A stretch of DNA of 38,094 bases, from NCBI GenBank assembly GCA_002391185.1, contig DGRY01000042.1, positions 1 through 38,094 of the forward strand. Reading direction: 5' to 3'. The translations under genes and the position numbers were made by a program. How positions within the stretch are numbered: the first letter of the stretch is position 1; each line of letters opens with the position of its first letter. The stretch is from Prevotella sp. UBA4376 (lineage in GTDB: Bacteria; Bacteroidota; Bacteroidia; Bacteroidales; Bacteroidaceae). Under the pieces are notes generated by a model that ran no database searches, had not been told where the DNA came from, and saw only the letters and a list, made by a program, of their open reading frames with translations. This document shows, piece by piece, positions 27,776 to 35,091 of this stretch.

Positions 27776-28107
27776 TTAATTGTAAAAGTCGTAATTCCAC
27801 ATTCATATTACCCTTTTCTTTCGCTACTGAATCGTATTTCTCTTGTCTTTTATTCGCTTCTCATTCGCTCGTGAACGAAACATATACGAAAGAGAGACGA
27901 GAGAGAAGCGAGAAAAGGAGAAATAAAGAGTTAGAAGTTATGAGTTAAGAAACGCACAGCGCTTAAATTCTCTAATTATTCGAGCAAAGCTCTCATCAAC
28001 TCGTCTCAAATTCTTGATAAAAATAAAACTCGTCGAGTTGATAAAAAAAGAAACTTGCGAAAGTTGAAAAAACTTATCAAGGAAGGTGGAAAATAAAGAA
28101 AATTGTG
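27776..28107. other. Non-coding spacer with an imperfect inverted repeat and repeat family C, copy 2
   Basis: At about 27812-27915, CTTTTCTTTCGCT and AGCGAGAAAAG form the ends of a large imperfect hairpin rich in TCTC/GAGA. At 27966-28010, ATTCTCTAATTATTCGAG and GCTCTCATCA match, in opposite orientation, the family C repeat before ispH. CTCGTCGAG follows near 28031. No gene can be supported here. Confidence 0.55.
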
Positions 28108-28115
28108 TATCTTTG
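28108..28115 (+). promoter_or_regulatory. -7 promoter box ahead of the 42-bp array
   Basis: TATCTTTG matches TAnnTTTG and lies about 100 bases before the array. A transcript from here would carry the whole array as a leader of the coiled-coil gene at 28597. Confidence 0.5.
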
Positions 28116-28213
28116 TAAGTGAAATTCATACCATCAGAAAAACGCTACTGGCGAAAACACAAAGCATAGCAGCGAAAATAAAAGAAAAAGCCAATGGAAA
28201 TTCCTTCCACTTG

Positions 28214-28567
28214 TTCAAGGGGTTGGATGACGTTAAATTGACTTCCGAAAGACCGTCCAAGGGGTTGAACAATGAAAAATTGACTTCCGAAAGACTGTCC
28301 AAGGGGTTGAACAACGAAAAATTGACTTCCGAAAGACTGTCCAAGGGGTTGAACAACGAAAAATTAACTTCCGAAAGACCGTCCAAGGGGTTGAACAACG
28401 AAAAATTGACTTCCGAAAGACTGTCCAAGGGGTTGAACAACGAAAAATTGACTTCCGAAAGACTGTCCAAGGGGTTGAACAACGAAAAATTGACTTCCGA
28501 AAGACCGTCCAAGGGGTTGAACAACGAAAAATTGACTTCCGACGGACTGTCCAAGGGGTTGAACAAT
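28214..28567. repeat. 42-bp tandem repeat array, eight full units and one partial
   Basis: Units begin at 28214 and follow every 42 bases. The first unit is diverged and the last is cut short. In the plus frame a unit reads SKGLNNEKLTSER followed by L or P; on the minus strand the same DNA reads LSEVNFSLFNPLDS or a variant. The L/P position runs P, L, L, P, L, L, P, L, so blocks of three units (126 bp) appear to have been copied. Differences between units are very few, pointing to recent expansion. Each unit contains GTTGAACAAC, a small self-complementary stretch. The array ORF ends at 28585, 11 bases before the next ATG, but has no ATG or GTG start after the promoter box. Confidence 0.9.
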
Positions 28568-28596
28568 ATATTTTTTAATTTTTAACCATTATATTT

Positions 28597-29463
28597 ATGG
28601 GACTTAATGTTTTACAGGTAGAACCTGTGCAGATTTCTCAAATGAAGCAGACCCACCTTGTGGGACTCATGTCATTCACGCGCGACCAGTTCGCTGCAAG
28701 TTTTACAACCGAAAAGCCAGCACCTGCTAAGCTGCAGACGCAGATAGAGGCTTTCAACAAGGCGTATGCCGACCTTGATGCAGCCTATCGTGCCGACAGC
28801 TACAGCCTCGACACCGATGAGCTGAAGAATGCCGACAAGGAGTGCGACAGCATTTTCATGTCGATAAAGAAGATGGTACAGGCACAGCAGGAGTTTAATT
28901 TCAACCCTGAGCTCAAGGCGGCAGCCAACCGAATGATGCAAGCCATCGACAAGTTCCGCATCGAAGTGAGCGAGGACTATCTCGGCGAGAACAACAAACT
29001 GCAACAACTGCTGCAGGAAATTACAGAGAGCAGTCAGCTAACTGCCGATGCAAAAGCTCTCGGACTCGATGCTGCCATTGCTCAGCTAAAGGAGAAAGCA
29101 ACCCTCGTGCGCCAATTGCTTACCACAAGAGGATTGGCTAAAGCTCCAAAGGGACGCATGAAGCAGGCTCGCCAAGCCGTTGAGCAGGAATACCGCCAGC
29201 TCACCCAGCTTCTCAACGCCTACGCTCTTGTTGACGATGACGAGCACCGCTTCGACTCACTCTTCAACTTACTGAACCAGAACATCGACTACCTCAAGAA
29301 CACTGTTCTGGCTCGTGGCGCCAAGGCAGAGCAGCAAGAAGAACCCACGAACGACAGCGCCACAGGCGGCAACTCAGGCGGCAATGGAACAGGAGGAAAC
29401 TCCGGTAGCAATGGAACAGGCGGCAACTCTGATGATGACGACGCCGACCATCCTTCACTATAA
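28597..29463 (+). CDS. Hypothetical coiled-coil protein with Gly/Asn/Thr-rich acidic tail
   Basis: This 288-residue protein has no signal peptide and no enzyme motif that I recognise. Residues 1-250 look almost wholly alpha-helical, with many Gln, Glu, Lys, Ala and Leu residues and heptad-like runs such as NNKLQQLLQEITESSQL and QEYRQLTQLLNAYA. From about residue 255 the sequence becomes a flexible tail with imperfect repeats of GGNSGGNGTGGNSGSNGTGG, then DDDDADHPSL. It resembles helical proteins of unknown function common in Bacteroidetes (DUF6261 type from memory, not checked). It lies directly downstream of the 42-bp array and upstream of a strong terminator. GC content seems higher than in the array and spacer around it. 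Its function is unknown. Confidence 0.7.
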   Translation: MGLNVLQVEPVQISQMKQTHLVGLMSFTRDQFAASFTTEKPAPAKLQTQIEAFNKAYADLDAAYRADSYSLDTDELKNADKECDSIFMSIKKMVQAQQEFNFNPELKAAANRMMQAIDKFRIEVSEDYLGENNKLQQLLQEITESSQLTADAKALGLDAAIAQLKEKATLVRQLLTTRGLAKAPKGRMKQARQAVEQEYRQLTQLLNAYALVDDDEHRFDSLFNLLNQNIDYLKNTVLARGAKAEQQEEPTNDSATGGNSGGNGTGGNSGSNGTGGNSDDDDADHPSL

Positions 29464-29467
29464 CAAA

Positions 29468-29499
29468 AAAAGAATCACGGGCACCCCCGTGATTCTTTT
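29468..29499. terminator. Bidirectional intrinsic terminator
   Basis: AAAAGAATCACGGG (29468-29481) pairs perfectly with CCCGTGATTCTTTT (29486-29499) around a CACC loop. It ends the plus-strand coiled-coil gene, and on the minus strand a T-run after the stem would end the remnant at 29522-29791. Confidence 0.88.
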
Positions 29500-29521
29500 C
29501 ATTTTAAGTTATAACATATAC

Positions 29522-29791
29522 TTAGATAAATCTCAGAGTTATTTTAGCAAAATAATCAACTTCTCCTTCTCCACCTTTGGTCATCGGCAAAAGATAGCCA
29601 GCACCAATAGAGAAATTGATGTTGGCATCATCTTCATTAATAATCTTTATAGATGGACTATATACCTTGATTTCAGGCAGGAATGTAGCGTGATAGGCAT
29701 ACGTTGATTTGTCACGTATACTCCATAATTCAGCCCCCAAATCTCCACCATATGAATCTCGCTCTATATTTAATAATATTAATCTATGTGG
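29522..29791 (-). pseudogene. 3' remnant of a gene for an outer-membrane beta-barrel-like protein
   Basis: The minus strand is open for about 90 codons from just after a stop at 29792-29794 to a TAA at 29522-29524. The end reads ANINFSIGAGYLLPM, then EVDYFAKITLRFI. The alternating pattern and aromatic end look like the last strands of a beta barrel. There is no ATG start in the frame (only a TTG at 29740), no signal peptide and no promoter, and the upstream sequence turns into AT-rich non-coding DNA. I read it as the surviving 3' end of a decayed gene. A genuine small protein starting at the TTG is possible but less likely. Confidence 0.4.
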
Positions 29792-29855
29792 TTAGTGTTA
29801 TAATTTCGTAAATGTAAAGAAAATATTTTGCCCCAAAGGATAAGTATTGTATTTT

Positions 29856-29863
29856 TACCTTTG
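29856..29863 (+). promoter_or_regulatory. -7 promoter box for the small lipoprotein gene
   Basis: TACCTTTG matches TAnnTTTG, 54 bases before the ATG at 29918. No clear -33 box was found. Confidence 0.5.
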
Positions 29864-29917
29864 ATAAACTTTATTAATGTAAATAGGCATTATATTAACC
29901 CTTAATAATATTATAAT

Positions 29918-30283
29918 ATGAAGCAAATGAAGAAATACAAATTTTTATTACTGAGCATCCTTTTATCAGTAGTAATGTTCTGTGCATGTGGAAAATCTGA
30001 TGCTCCCCTAAAAGAAAATGACTGTTTAATGGGAATTATTGATAAGTATATAACTCCTGATAGTGTCTATATTTACATAACAGATTTAGGGGATTGGAAA
30101 CAATCTTACATTAGGGCTATCGTTGTTCACAAAGACGAAATACCAATGTCAAAGTATGAAGTTGGTGATATGATTTCCTTTAAAATTGCTAAGATTATAT
30201 CTGAGTATCCCCCCTGTACTGGTGATGTTAACCTTACAGTATTACCCGATTGTTTTGTTTGTTCAATAAAAAAATGTGAGTAA
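29918..30283 (+). CDS. Small lipoprotein of unknown function
   Basis: This 121-residue protein has a lipoprotein signal: a charged start (KQMKKYK), a hydrophobic run (FLLLSILLSVVMF) and the lipobox FCAC with Cys24 as the likely lipidated residue. The mature part is about 98 residues with beta-rich stretches (DSVYIYITDLGDW, YEVGDMISFKIAKII) and four more cysteines (DC, PPC, DC and KKC near the end), which could form disulphides. Translation may start at 29918 or at the ATG at 29927. The gene is more AT-rich than the nitrogen genes around it and stands alone between a gene remnant and convergent asnB. I do not recognise the family. Confidence 0.65.
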   Translation: MKQMKKYKFLLLSILLSVVMFCACGKSDAPLKENDCLMGIIDKYITPDSVYIYITDLGDWKQSYIRAIVVHKDEIPMSKYEVGDMISFKIAKIISEYPPCTGDVNLTVLPDCFVCSIKKCE

Positions 30284-30336
30284 TTATGAGAAAGAGATTT
30301 GTATGTTTGATAGTTTAATTTAAGCGAATTTATTAT

Positions 30337-30375
30337 GACTTCCGCTCTCTCCCTCGCTTGAGAGAGAGGGAAGTC
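30337..30375. terminator. Hairpin between convergent lipoprotein and asnB genes
   Basis: GACTTCC (30337-30343) pairs with GGAAGTC (30369-30375), with further CTCTC/GAGAG and CTC/GAG pairing inside. It lies between two convergent stop codons and likely ends both transcripts. Confidence 0.6.
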
Positions 30376-30388
30376 TATGAAGTTAAGG

Positions 30389-32131
30389 TTAATATGCTTT
30401 TTCGTGAACGCCTTTGACGGCACGCCCAGAGGGGTCGTTCATGTTCTTGAATGAGGCATCCCATGCAAGAGCTTCGGCTGTAGAGCAGGCAACACTTGGA
30501 ATTGAAGGAACGGAACGTGCTGCGCTGTCACTAGGGAAGTGCTCGGCAAAAATGGAACGATAGAAATACTCTTCTTTGTTCTGTGGTGGGTTGATAGGAA
30601 ATCGTTCTGTAGCATGCGCCATCTGTTCATCGCTCACAGCTGAGGCTGTTATCTGCTTCAGGGTGTCAATCCAGCTGTAGCCCACACCATCTGAGAACTG
30701 CTCCTTTTGTCGCCATACCACTTCGGCAGGAAGCATATCAGAGAATGCCTCGCGCACAACTTTCTTTTCAATAGTTTCACCTGGACACATTTTCAACTCT
30801 GGCTCGATGTTCATTGCGACATCGAGGAACTCTTTGTCGAGGAATGGTACACGCCCTTCAACGCCCCATGCAGAAAGGCTCTTGTTGGCTCTCAGGCAGT
30901 CGTACATATAAAGTTTTGAGAGTTTTCTAACTGTTTCCTTGTGGAACTCGTCGGCATTAGGTGCTTTGTGGAAGTAGAGATAACCACCGAAAATCTCGTC
31001 GGCACCTTCGCCGGAAAGGACCATTTTTATGCCCATAGATTTTATTACTCGTGCAAGCAGATACATTGGGGTAGAGGCACGCACGGTGGTTACATCGTAG
31101 GTCTCGATGAAATAGATTACGTCACGTATGGCATCAAGTCCTTCCTGAATGGTGTAGTTGATTTCATGATGAACGGTGCCTATATGCTCGGCAACGAGGC
31201 GTGCCTTGGCAAGGTCGGGAGCTCCCTTTAGCCCAACTGCAAAGGAGTGAAGACGAGGCCACCATGCTTTTGTTTCACCGTTGTTTTCAACGCGATGCTC
31301 GGAATATTTTTCGGCAATGGCGGAGATAACTGAAGAGTCGAGCCCTCCTGAGAGCAACACGCCATATGGCACATCGCTCATAAGCTGTCGCTTAACAGCA
31401 TCGGTAAGGGCTTCACGAATATCCTCAACAGTTGACTTTTCCTTGAATACTTTCTCAGCCTTAGTCTCGGCTTTTTGCTTTGATATTGGTGTTTCGGTCA
31501 TCCACTTGCGTGAATAGTATTTCTGCATTGCAGGTTTACCATTAGATTTCTTCCTTTCAGAATATACGTAGTGTCCAGGGAGGAAAGGCTCGTAGCTGTC
31601 GCATTGTCCTTCAAGGGCTTTTAGTTCGGATGCCACATACACTTTATTGTCGGCGTCGTAGCCGATGTACAATGGGATGACACCTATTGGATCGCGAGCA
31701 ATGAGGAAACAATCGTCTTCGGCATCGTAAAGTGCAAAGGCAAAGATACCGCTAAGTTGTTCTATAAGAGCAGGCACTTCAGAAGGAATCTTGCCGTTTT
31801 TCTTCCAATCACGATAAAGTGCAAGGATAACCTCGCAGTCGCTTCCTGTTTGAAAAGCATAGTCGGGATAGAGCTTGCGTATTTCCTGATGATTGTAGAT
31901 TTCACCGTTCACAGCCAGTACTTCTTTCTTGTCTGGCGAAAACAATGGTTGCTTGCCTGATTCTGGGTCAACAATACTCAAACGCTCGTGAGCAAGAATG
32001 GCGCTTCCTCCACAATAGATGCCGCTCCAATCTGGACCACGATGACGAATTTTCTGGCTCATTCTCAAAGCCTTCTGTCTAAGCTCAGGAGTTTGTTCCT
32101 GAATGTTGAAAATTGAAACGATTCCACACAT
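30389..32131 (-). CDS. asnB: Asparagine synthase (glutamine-hydrolysing)
   Basis: AsnB makes asparagine from aspartate, ATP and glutamine. I set the start at 32131 because the class II amidotransferase needs Cys2 free, and the protein then begins MCGIVSIFN; a longer open frame to 32239 has no such logic. The N-terminal glutaminase domain includes IRHRGPDWSG, LAHERLSIVD and VNGEIYNH. The synthetase domain has the ATP pyrophosphatase loop SGGLDSS at 261-267, then LSGEGADEIFGGY. The protein has 580 residues with a Lys/Glu-rich stretch at about 219-236, between the two domains, that looks longer than usual. The C terminus NMNDPSGRAVKGVHEKAY is the usual form in Bacteroidetes. It lies downstream of amtB-glnK but after a palindrome and a 230-base gap; TAACTTTA at 32186-32193 (minus) may be its -7 box. 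Confidence 0.94.
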   Translation of the reverse strand: MCGIVSIFNIQEQTPELRQKALRMSQKIRHRGPDWSGIYCGGSAILAHERLSIVDPESGKQPLFSPDKKEVLAVNGEIYNHQEIRKLYPDYAFQTGSDCEVILALYRDWKKNGKIPSEVPALIEQLSGIFAFALYDAEDDCFLIARDPIGVIPLYIGYDADNKVYVASELKALEGQCDSYEPFLPGHYVYSERKKSNGKPAMQKYYSRKWMTETPISKQKAETKAEKVFKEKSTVEDIREALTDAVKRQLMSDVPYGVLLSGGLDSSVISAIAEKYSEHRVENNGETKAWWPRLHSFAVGLKGAPDLAKARLVAEHIGTVHHEINYTIQEGLDAIRDVIYFIETYDVTTVRASTPMYLLARVIKSMGIKMVLSGEGADEIFGGYLYFHKAPNADEFHKETVRKLSKLYMYDCLRANKSLSAWGVEGRVPFLDKEFLDVAMNIEPELKMCPGETIEKKVVREAFSDMLPAEVVWRQKEQFSDGVGYSWIDTLKQITASAVSDEQMAHATERFPINPPQNKEEYFYRSIFAEHFPSDSAARSVPSIPSVACSTAEALAWDASFKNMNDPSGRAVKGVHEKAY

Positions 32132-32253
32132 ATTTTTTTCTTTTATTGGATTTAATGTTTTGTTTGCTAAGCTTAATGAAGTATTTAAAGTTAGATAACA
32201 GGGGGGATTAGGGTATTTTTTTTTCAATAGATTACTCAAAAAAATCAGGAAGT

Positions 32254-32289
32254 TCCGATTATTCTGAGTTTTCTGATTATTCCGAAAAG
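32254..32289. repeat. 9-bp degenerate tandem repeat, family B, copy 3 (4 units)
   Basis: TCCGATTAT, TCTGAGTTT, TCTGATTAT and TCCGAAAAG follow at an exact 9-bp period between asnB and the beta-barrel gene. This is the same unit as at 9444-9560 and 26182-26262. Confidence 0.8.
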
Positions 32290-32315
32290 CTTTCTTTTTT
32301 CATCTTTCCATTTCT

Positions 32316-32343
32316 CAGAATGCGAAGCATGCTTCGCATTCTG
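32316..32343. terminator. Perfect 28-bp palindrome after the amtB operon
   Basis: CAGAATGCGAAGCA (32316-32329) is followed directly by its reverse complement (32330-32343). CCATT and AATGG extend the pairing after a small bulge. It lies 22 bases after the stop of the beta-barrel gene and probably ends the glnK-amtB operon; the minus strand has a T-run a few bases beyond the stem. Confidence 0.65.
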
Positions 32344-32364
32344 GAATGGTAAAGATGGTTAAGT

Positions 32365-33057
32365 TTATAAACTTATGCCAAAGATGAAAAATGTTTTCTC
32401 TGTACTTGGATTCGCGGTTATTCCAGCAAAGATTGGAATACTAAAGTGATCGTTTACTTTTATGTCTTTTGTTGCTTTTATGCCAATGTTTGTTACGGCA
32501 AAGCCGTTAGCATCGCCATAGAAGCTTGTTGCGTAGGGCACGGCTCCTATTGTTGCTGTCCACTCGCACGAAGCAAGTTTGAAGGGCACGTTTGCCTCGA
32601 AGTATGAAGAGTAAGCTCGCTTGCCGTCTTTGTTTACACCATCGTTACCTGCAAAGTTGGTGTACCAGTCAAGCGAAGCTATTCCAAAATCGTAACCCAC
32701 GTTGGCTTCAAAAACATGAGATGTTTCGTGAGCTGAATAAGCGAAATAACGCTCGTTTGGGGTGTTAAACCAATAGTCGGTTACTCCGATATGGAAACCA
32801 CCTATGGCATATGCTGCTGTGAGATCGAACTCTTTGGTGTTGTCTTTGTTTGAAAGTCCTACACTTCCCCAAGCCGTTAGCGACAGTCCTTTGTAGGCAA
32901 TGCCTAATGTGGGCTGCAGCGACACATCGCCCAATTCCTGACCACGCCAGATATACTGGCTTACAATGTCGGCACCAATAGTGGTTTCTACTTCATCCTG
33001 TGCGCTCATCATCATTGGCGCAATCATAGCCAAAAGGCATAAAAGATATTTTTTCAT
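32365..33057 (-). CDS. Outer-membrane beta-barrel protein (putative porin) linked to amtB
   Basis: This 230-residue exported protein has a signal peptide (KKYLLCLLAMIAPMMMSAQ, cleavage likely after SA). The mature part is an alternating beta-strand pattern typical of a small barrel: ADIVSQYIWRGQELGDVSL near the start, then LSLTAWGSVGLS, GFHIGVTDYWFNTP, VGYDFGIASLDWYTNF, and the end KTFFIFGISL. The VSQYIWRGQ block is typical of TorF-like or similar putative porins in Bacteroidetes. The gene begins only 26 bases after the amtB stop and in the same direction, so it belongs to the glnK-amtB operon. This suggests an outer-membrane pore or receptor needed when ammonium is scarce. That role is inference. 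Confidence 0.75.
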   Translation of the reverse strand: MKKYLLCLLAMIAPMMMSAQDEVETTIGADIVSQYIWRGQELGDVSLQPTLGIAYKGLSLTAWGSVGLSNKDNTKEFDLTAAYAIGGFHIGVTDYWFNTPNERYFAYSAHETSHVFEANVGYDFGIASLDWYTNFAGNDGVNKDGKRAYSSYFEANVPFKLASCEWTATIGAVPYATSFYGDANGFAVTNIGIKATKDIKVNDHFSIPIFAGITANPSTEKTFFIFGISL

Positions 33058-33083
33058 GTTTTAGTGTATTTTATGTTTTCGTT

Positions 33084-34343
33084 TTAGTTATAGCAACTCT
33101 CACCATGTTCATAGATGTCGAGTCCTTCTTCTTCGATACGCTTGTCAACTCGCAGACCAGCAATCTTCTTGATAGTTCCAAAGAGGATGATACCGCAGGC
33201 AGCAGCCCAAAGGTCAATAACAATGATTCCGAAGGTTTGGGCACCGAGGAATCCAAATCCGTGTCCATATAGACAACCATCGCTGAGAGAGAATACTCCT
33301 GTGAGAAGTGTTCCGATGATACCACAGATGCCATGAACAGAGCTTGCACCTACAGGGTCGTCGATATGCAACTTTTGATCGATGAACTCAATACCGAATG
33401 GCAGAGCTATACCGCATACCAAACCAATAATCACTGCTCCAACAGGGCTCACCATGTCGCAACCGGCTGTGATACCAACCAATCCTGCAAGCACACCATT
33501 GAGGGTGAGTGATAATGATGGTTTACCATATCTGAACCAGGTGATAAACATGGTTGCAATACCTCCGGCAACGGCAGCAAGGTTGGTGGTGAGGAACACG
33601 TGAGAGATGGCTACTCGGTTAACTTCGCCGCTTGCTGCAAGCTGAGAACCAGGGTTGAAACCAAACCAGCCAAACCAAAGGATGAACACACCGAGAGCTG
33701 CAATGGTGAGGTTGTGACCAGGGATAGCGTTGCTGCTACCGTCCTTGCGATATTTTCCAAGACGAGGACCAAGGAATATGGCACCTATTAGTGCAAGTAC
33801 ACCACCTACGGAGTGAACGATAGCACTACCTGCAAAATCGTGGAACACGGCTCCGAAATGTGTCATCATAAAGCTTGCTTCATCAGCATTACAGAGCCAG
33901 CCTCCTCCCCATGTCCAGTGACCTTCAACAGGATATATGAACAATGAAATAAAGAGTGAATAGAGACAATACATAGAGAATTTGGTTCTCTCTGCCATTG
34001 CTCCAGAAACGATGGTGGCTGAAGTGGCACAGAATACGGTTTCAAAAATAAGAAAACCTTCGGTTGGAAGTCCTGCATCATTCTTATAGAATGAAATATC
34101 GCCAAAGTTAGGCATGCCGATAAATCCCTGACCGTCAGAGCCAAACATGAAACCAAAGCCAATGAACCAGAACAGAATAGAGCCAAACATGAAATCGACG
34201 AAGTTCTTGAAGAGAATGTTGGCTGTATTCTTACTACGTGTAAAACCAGCTTCGCAAAGAGCAAAACCTGGCTGCATGAAAAACACGAGCATAGCTGCAA
34301 GTAGCATCCAAATTGTATCTATTGAAATACTTAAATCTGTCAT
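33084..34343 (-). CDS. amtB: Ammonium transporter
   Basis: This Amt/MEP/Rh-family channel has 419 residues and about eleven transmembrane helices, beginning directly with the first helix (DTIWMLLAAMLVFFMQPGFA). Functional residues in place are Asp169 (FHDFAGSAIVH), the twin pore histidines His177 and His337 (SSVHGICGIIGT), and a gate Phe near 104 (ETVFCATSATIVSGAMAER). The cytoplasmic tail RIEEEGLDIYEHGESCYN is the part that contacts PII. The start gives a compact N terminus without a separate signal peptide; periplasmic N-terminal extensions seen in some Amt proteins are absent. It follows glnK after 61 bases and precedes a beta-barrel gene, in one operon. Confidence 0.95.
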   Translation of the reverse strand: MTDLSISIDTIWMLLAAMLVFFMQPGFALCEAGFTRSKNTANILFKNFVDFMFGSILFWFIGFGFMFGSDGQGFIGMPNFGDISFYKNDAGLPTEGFLIFETVFCATSATIVSGAMAERTKFSMYCLYSLFISLFIYPVEGHWTWGGGWLCNADEASFMMTHFGAVFHDFAGSAIVHSVGGVLALIGAIFLGPRLGKYRKDGSSNAIPGHNLTIAALGVFILWFGWFGFNPGSQLAASGEVNRVAISHVFLTTNLAAVAGGIATMFITWFRYGKPSLSLTLNGVLAGLVGITAGCDMVSPVGAVIIGLVCGIALPFGIEFIDQKLHIDDPVGASSVHGICGIIGTLLTGVFSLSDGCLYGHGFGFLGAQTFGIIVIDLWAAACGIILFGTIKKIAGLRVDKRIEEEGLDIYEHGESCYN

Positions 34344-34404
34344 AATAGTGTGTTGTGTTTGTGTTATTGTCTATTTCCTTTGTGTGAGGTATTTAAGGAG
34401 TTTG

Positions 34405-34761
34405 TTATTTTTCTTTTTCTGCATTATATAAAGCGATGTCTCCTCTCTCTCCTGTTCTTATCCTGACTGTATCCTCAACTGGGATTACAAAGATACGACC
34501 ATCACCGATTTCGCCTGTCTGAGCAGCTTTGGTTACAGCTTGAATGGTGCGTTCTACGTTCTTGTCTCTTACTACAATGTTGAGCAACATACGCTCGATA
34601 CTACTAGTGTCGTACATTACACCACGGTAGATTCTTGCTTGTCGCATCTTTCCTTCACCTCTTACATCATAATAAGAGAACCATTCGATGTCGGCTGCAA
34701 GCAATGCTTCCTTTACATCATCGAATTTAGTCTTTCGGATGATAGCTTCAATCTTTTTCAT
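34405..34761 (-). CDS. glnK: PII nitrogen-regulatory protein
   Basis: This 118-residue PII protein senses ATP/ADP and 2-oxoglutarate and blocks AmtB when ammonium is plentiful. It has the family's beta-alpha-beta core. The T-loop runs from about 37 to 55 (GKMRQARIYRGVMYD) and carries a tyrosine at 50 at the place of the uridylylated Tyr51 of enterobacteria. The C-terminal signature is TGEIGDGRIFVIPVEDTVRIRTGERG. The segment before the T-loop, EWFSYYDVRGEG, differs from the proteobacterial form. It is the first gene of an operon with amtB, hence the name glnK rather than glnB. Its promoter region holds an inverted repeat. Confidence 0.93.
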   Translation of the reverse strand: MKKIEAIIRKTKFDDVKEALLAADIEWFSYYDVRGEGKMRQARIYRGVMYDTSSIERMLLNIVVRDKNVERTIQAVTKAAQTGEIGDGRIFVIPVEDTVRIRTGERGDIALYNAEKEK

Positions 34762-34800
34762 CTTTTACCTCTCTTTTTAATGGTTTATTAATTATTTTGC

Positions 34801-34845
34801 TTACAAAATGCTATGTTGATGGCGCAAAGTTATTGCTTTTTGTAA
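34801..34845 (-). promoter_or_regulatory. glnK promoter with overlapping inverted repeat
   Basis: On the minus strand 34825-34832 reads TAACTTTG, matching TAnnTTTG. An inverted repeat flanks it: TTACAAAATGC (34801-34811) and GCTTTTTGTAA (34835-34845) match at 10 of 11 positions. The position around the start site would suit a repressor. The half-sites resemble those upstream of gltB. Confidence 0.45.
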
Positions 34846-35008
34846 ACCAAAACAATATAAATGTTTCTTTTTGTTAGTTGAAAATAAGAAAAAGTTTTAG
34901 TTATTAAGCAAATTGGGCTGTTTTGGTTATAGTTTGTAATGTTTTTGAATATAAATACTTTTAAATTGTTATTTTTTTATAATTTCAACTATTGTTTTGA
35001 TGTTTATT

Positions 35009-35041
35009 TTTGGAGTTTTGTTGCAAACGGTTGTATATTTG
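35009..35041 (+). promoter_or_regulatory. dapF promoter
   Basis: TTTG (35009-35012) and TATATTTG (35034-35041) are 21 bases apart, matching the Bacteroidetes -33/-7 pattern, 50 bases before the ATG. Confidence 0.55.
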
Positions 35042-35091
35042 CACTTGTAAATGAACAAATAGTTATCGTATTCGTATAATTAGATAGCAAA

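Larger units (their letters stand above)
34762..35091. other. Divergent regulatory region between glnK and dapF
   Basis: This 330-base AT-rich region carries a promoter for each divergent gene near its ends, and an inverted repeat at the glnK promoter. The middle (about 34860-34990) is AT-rich with T-runs, and I see nothing else in it. Confidence 0.6.

Noticed and set aside
28126..28566. Minus-strand ORF of 146 codons through the same array
   Set aside because: It has an ATG but no promoter box upstream, and the frame is a by-product of the in-phase repeat.
28214..28567. CRISPR array
   Set aside because: The repeats are direct and contiguous without unique spacers, and there are no cas genes.
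28103..28585. Plus-strand ORF of 160 codons through the 42-bp array
   Set aside because: Its only start is a TTG that lies upstream of the -7 box, and the array is open on both strands simply because the unit is a multiple of three. Kept as a repeat, not as a gene.
32132..32239. N-terminal extension of asnB
   Set aside because: It would bury the essential Cys2 nucleophile behind 36 unrelated residues.
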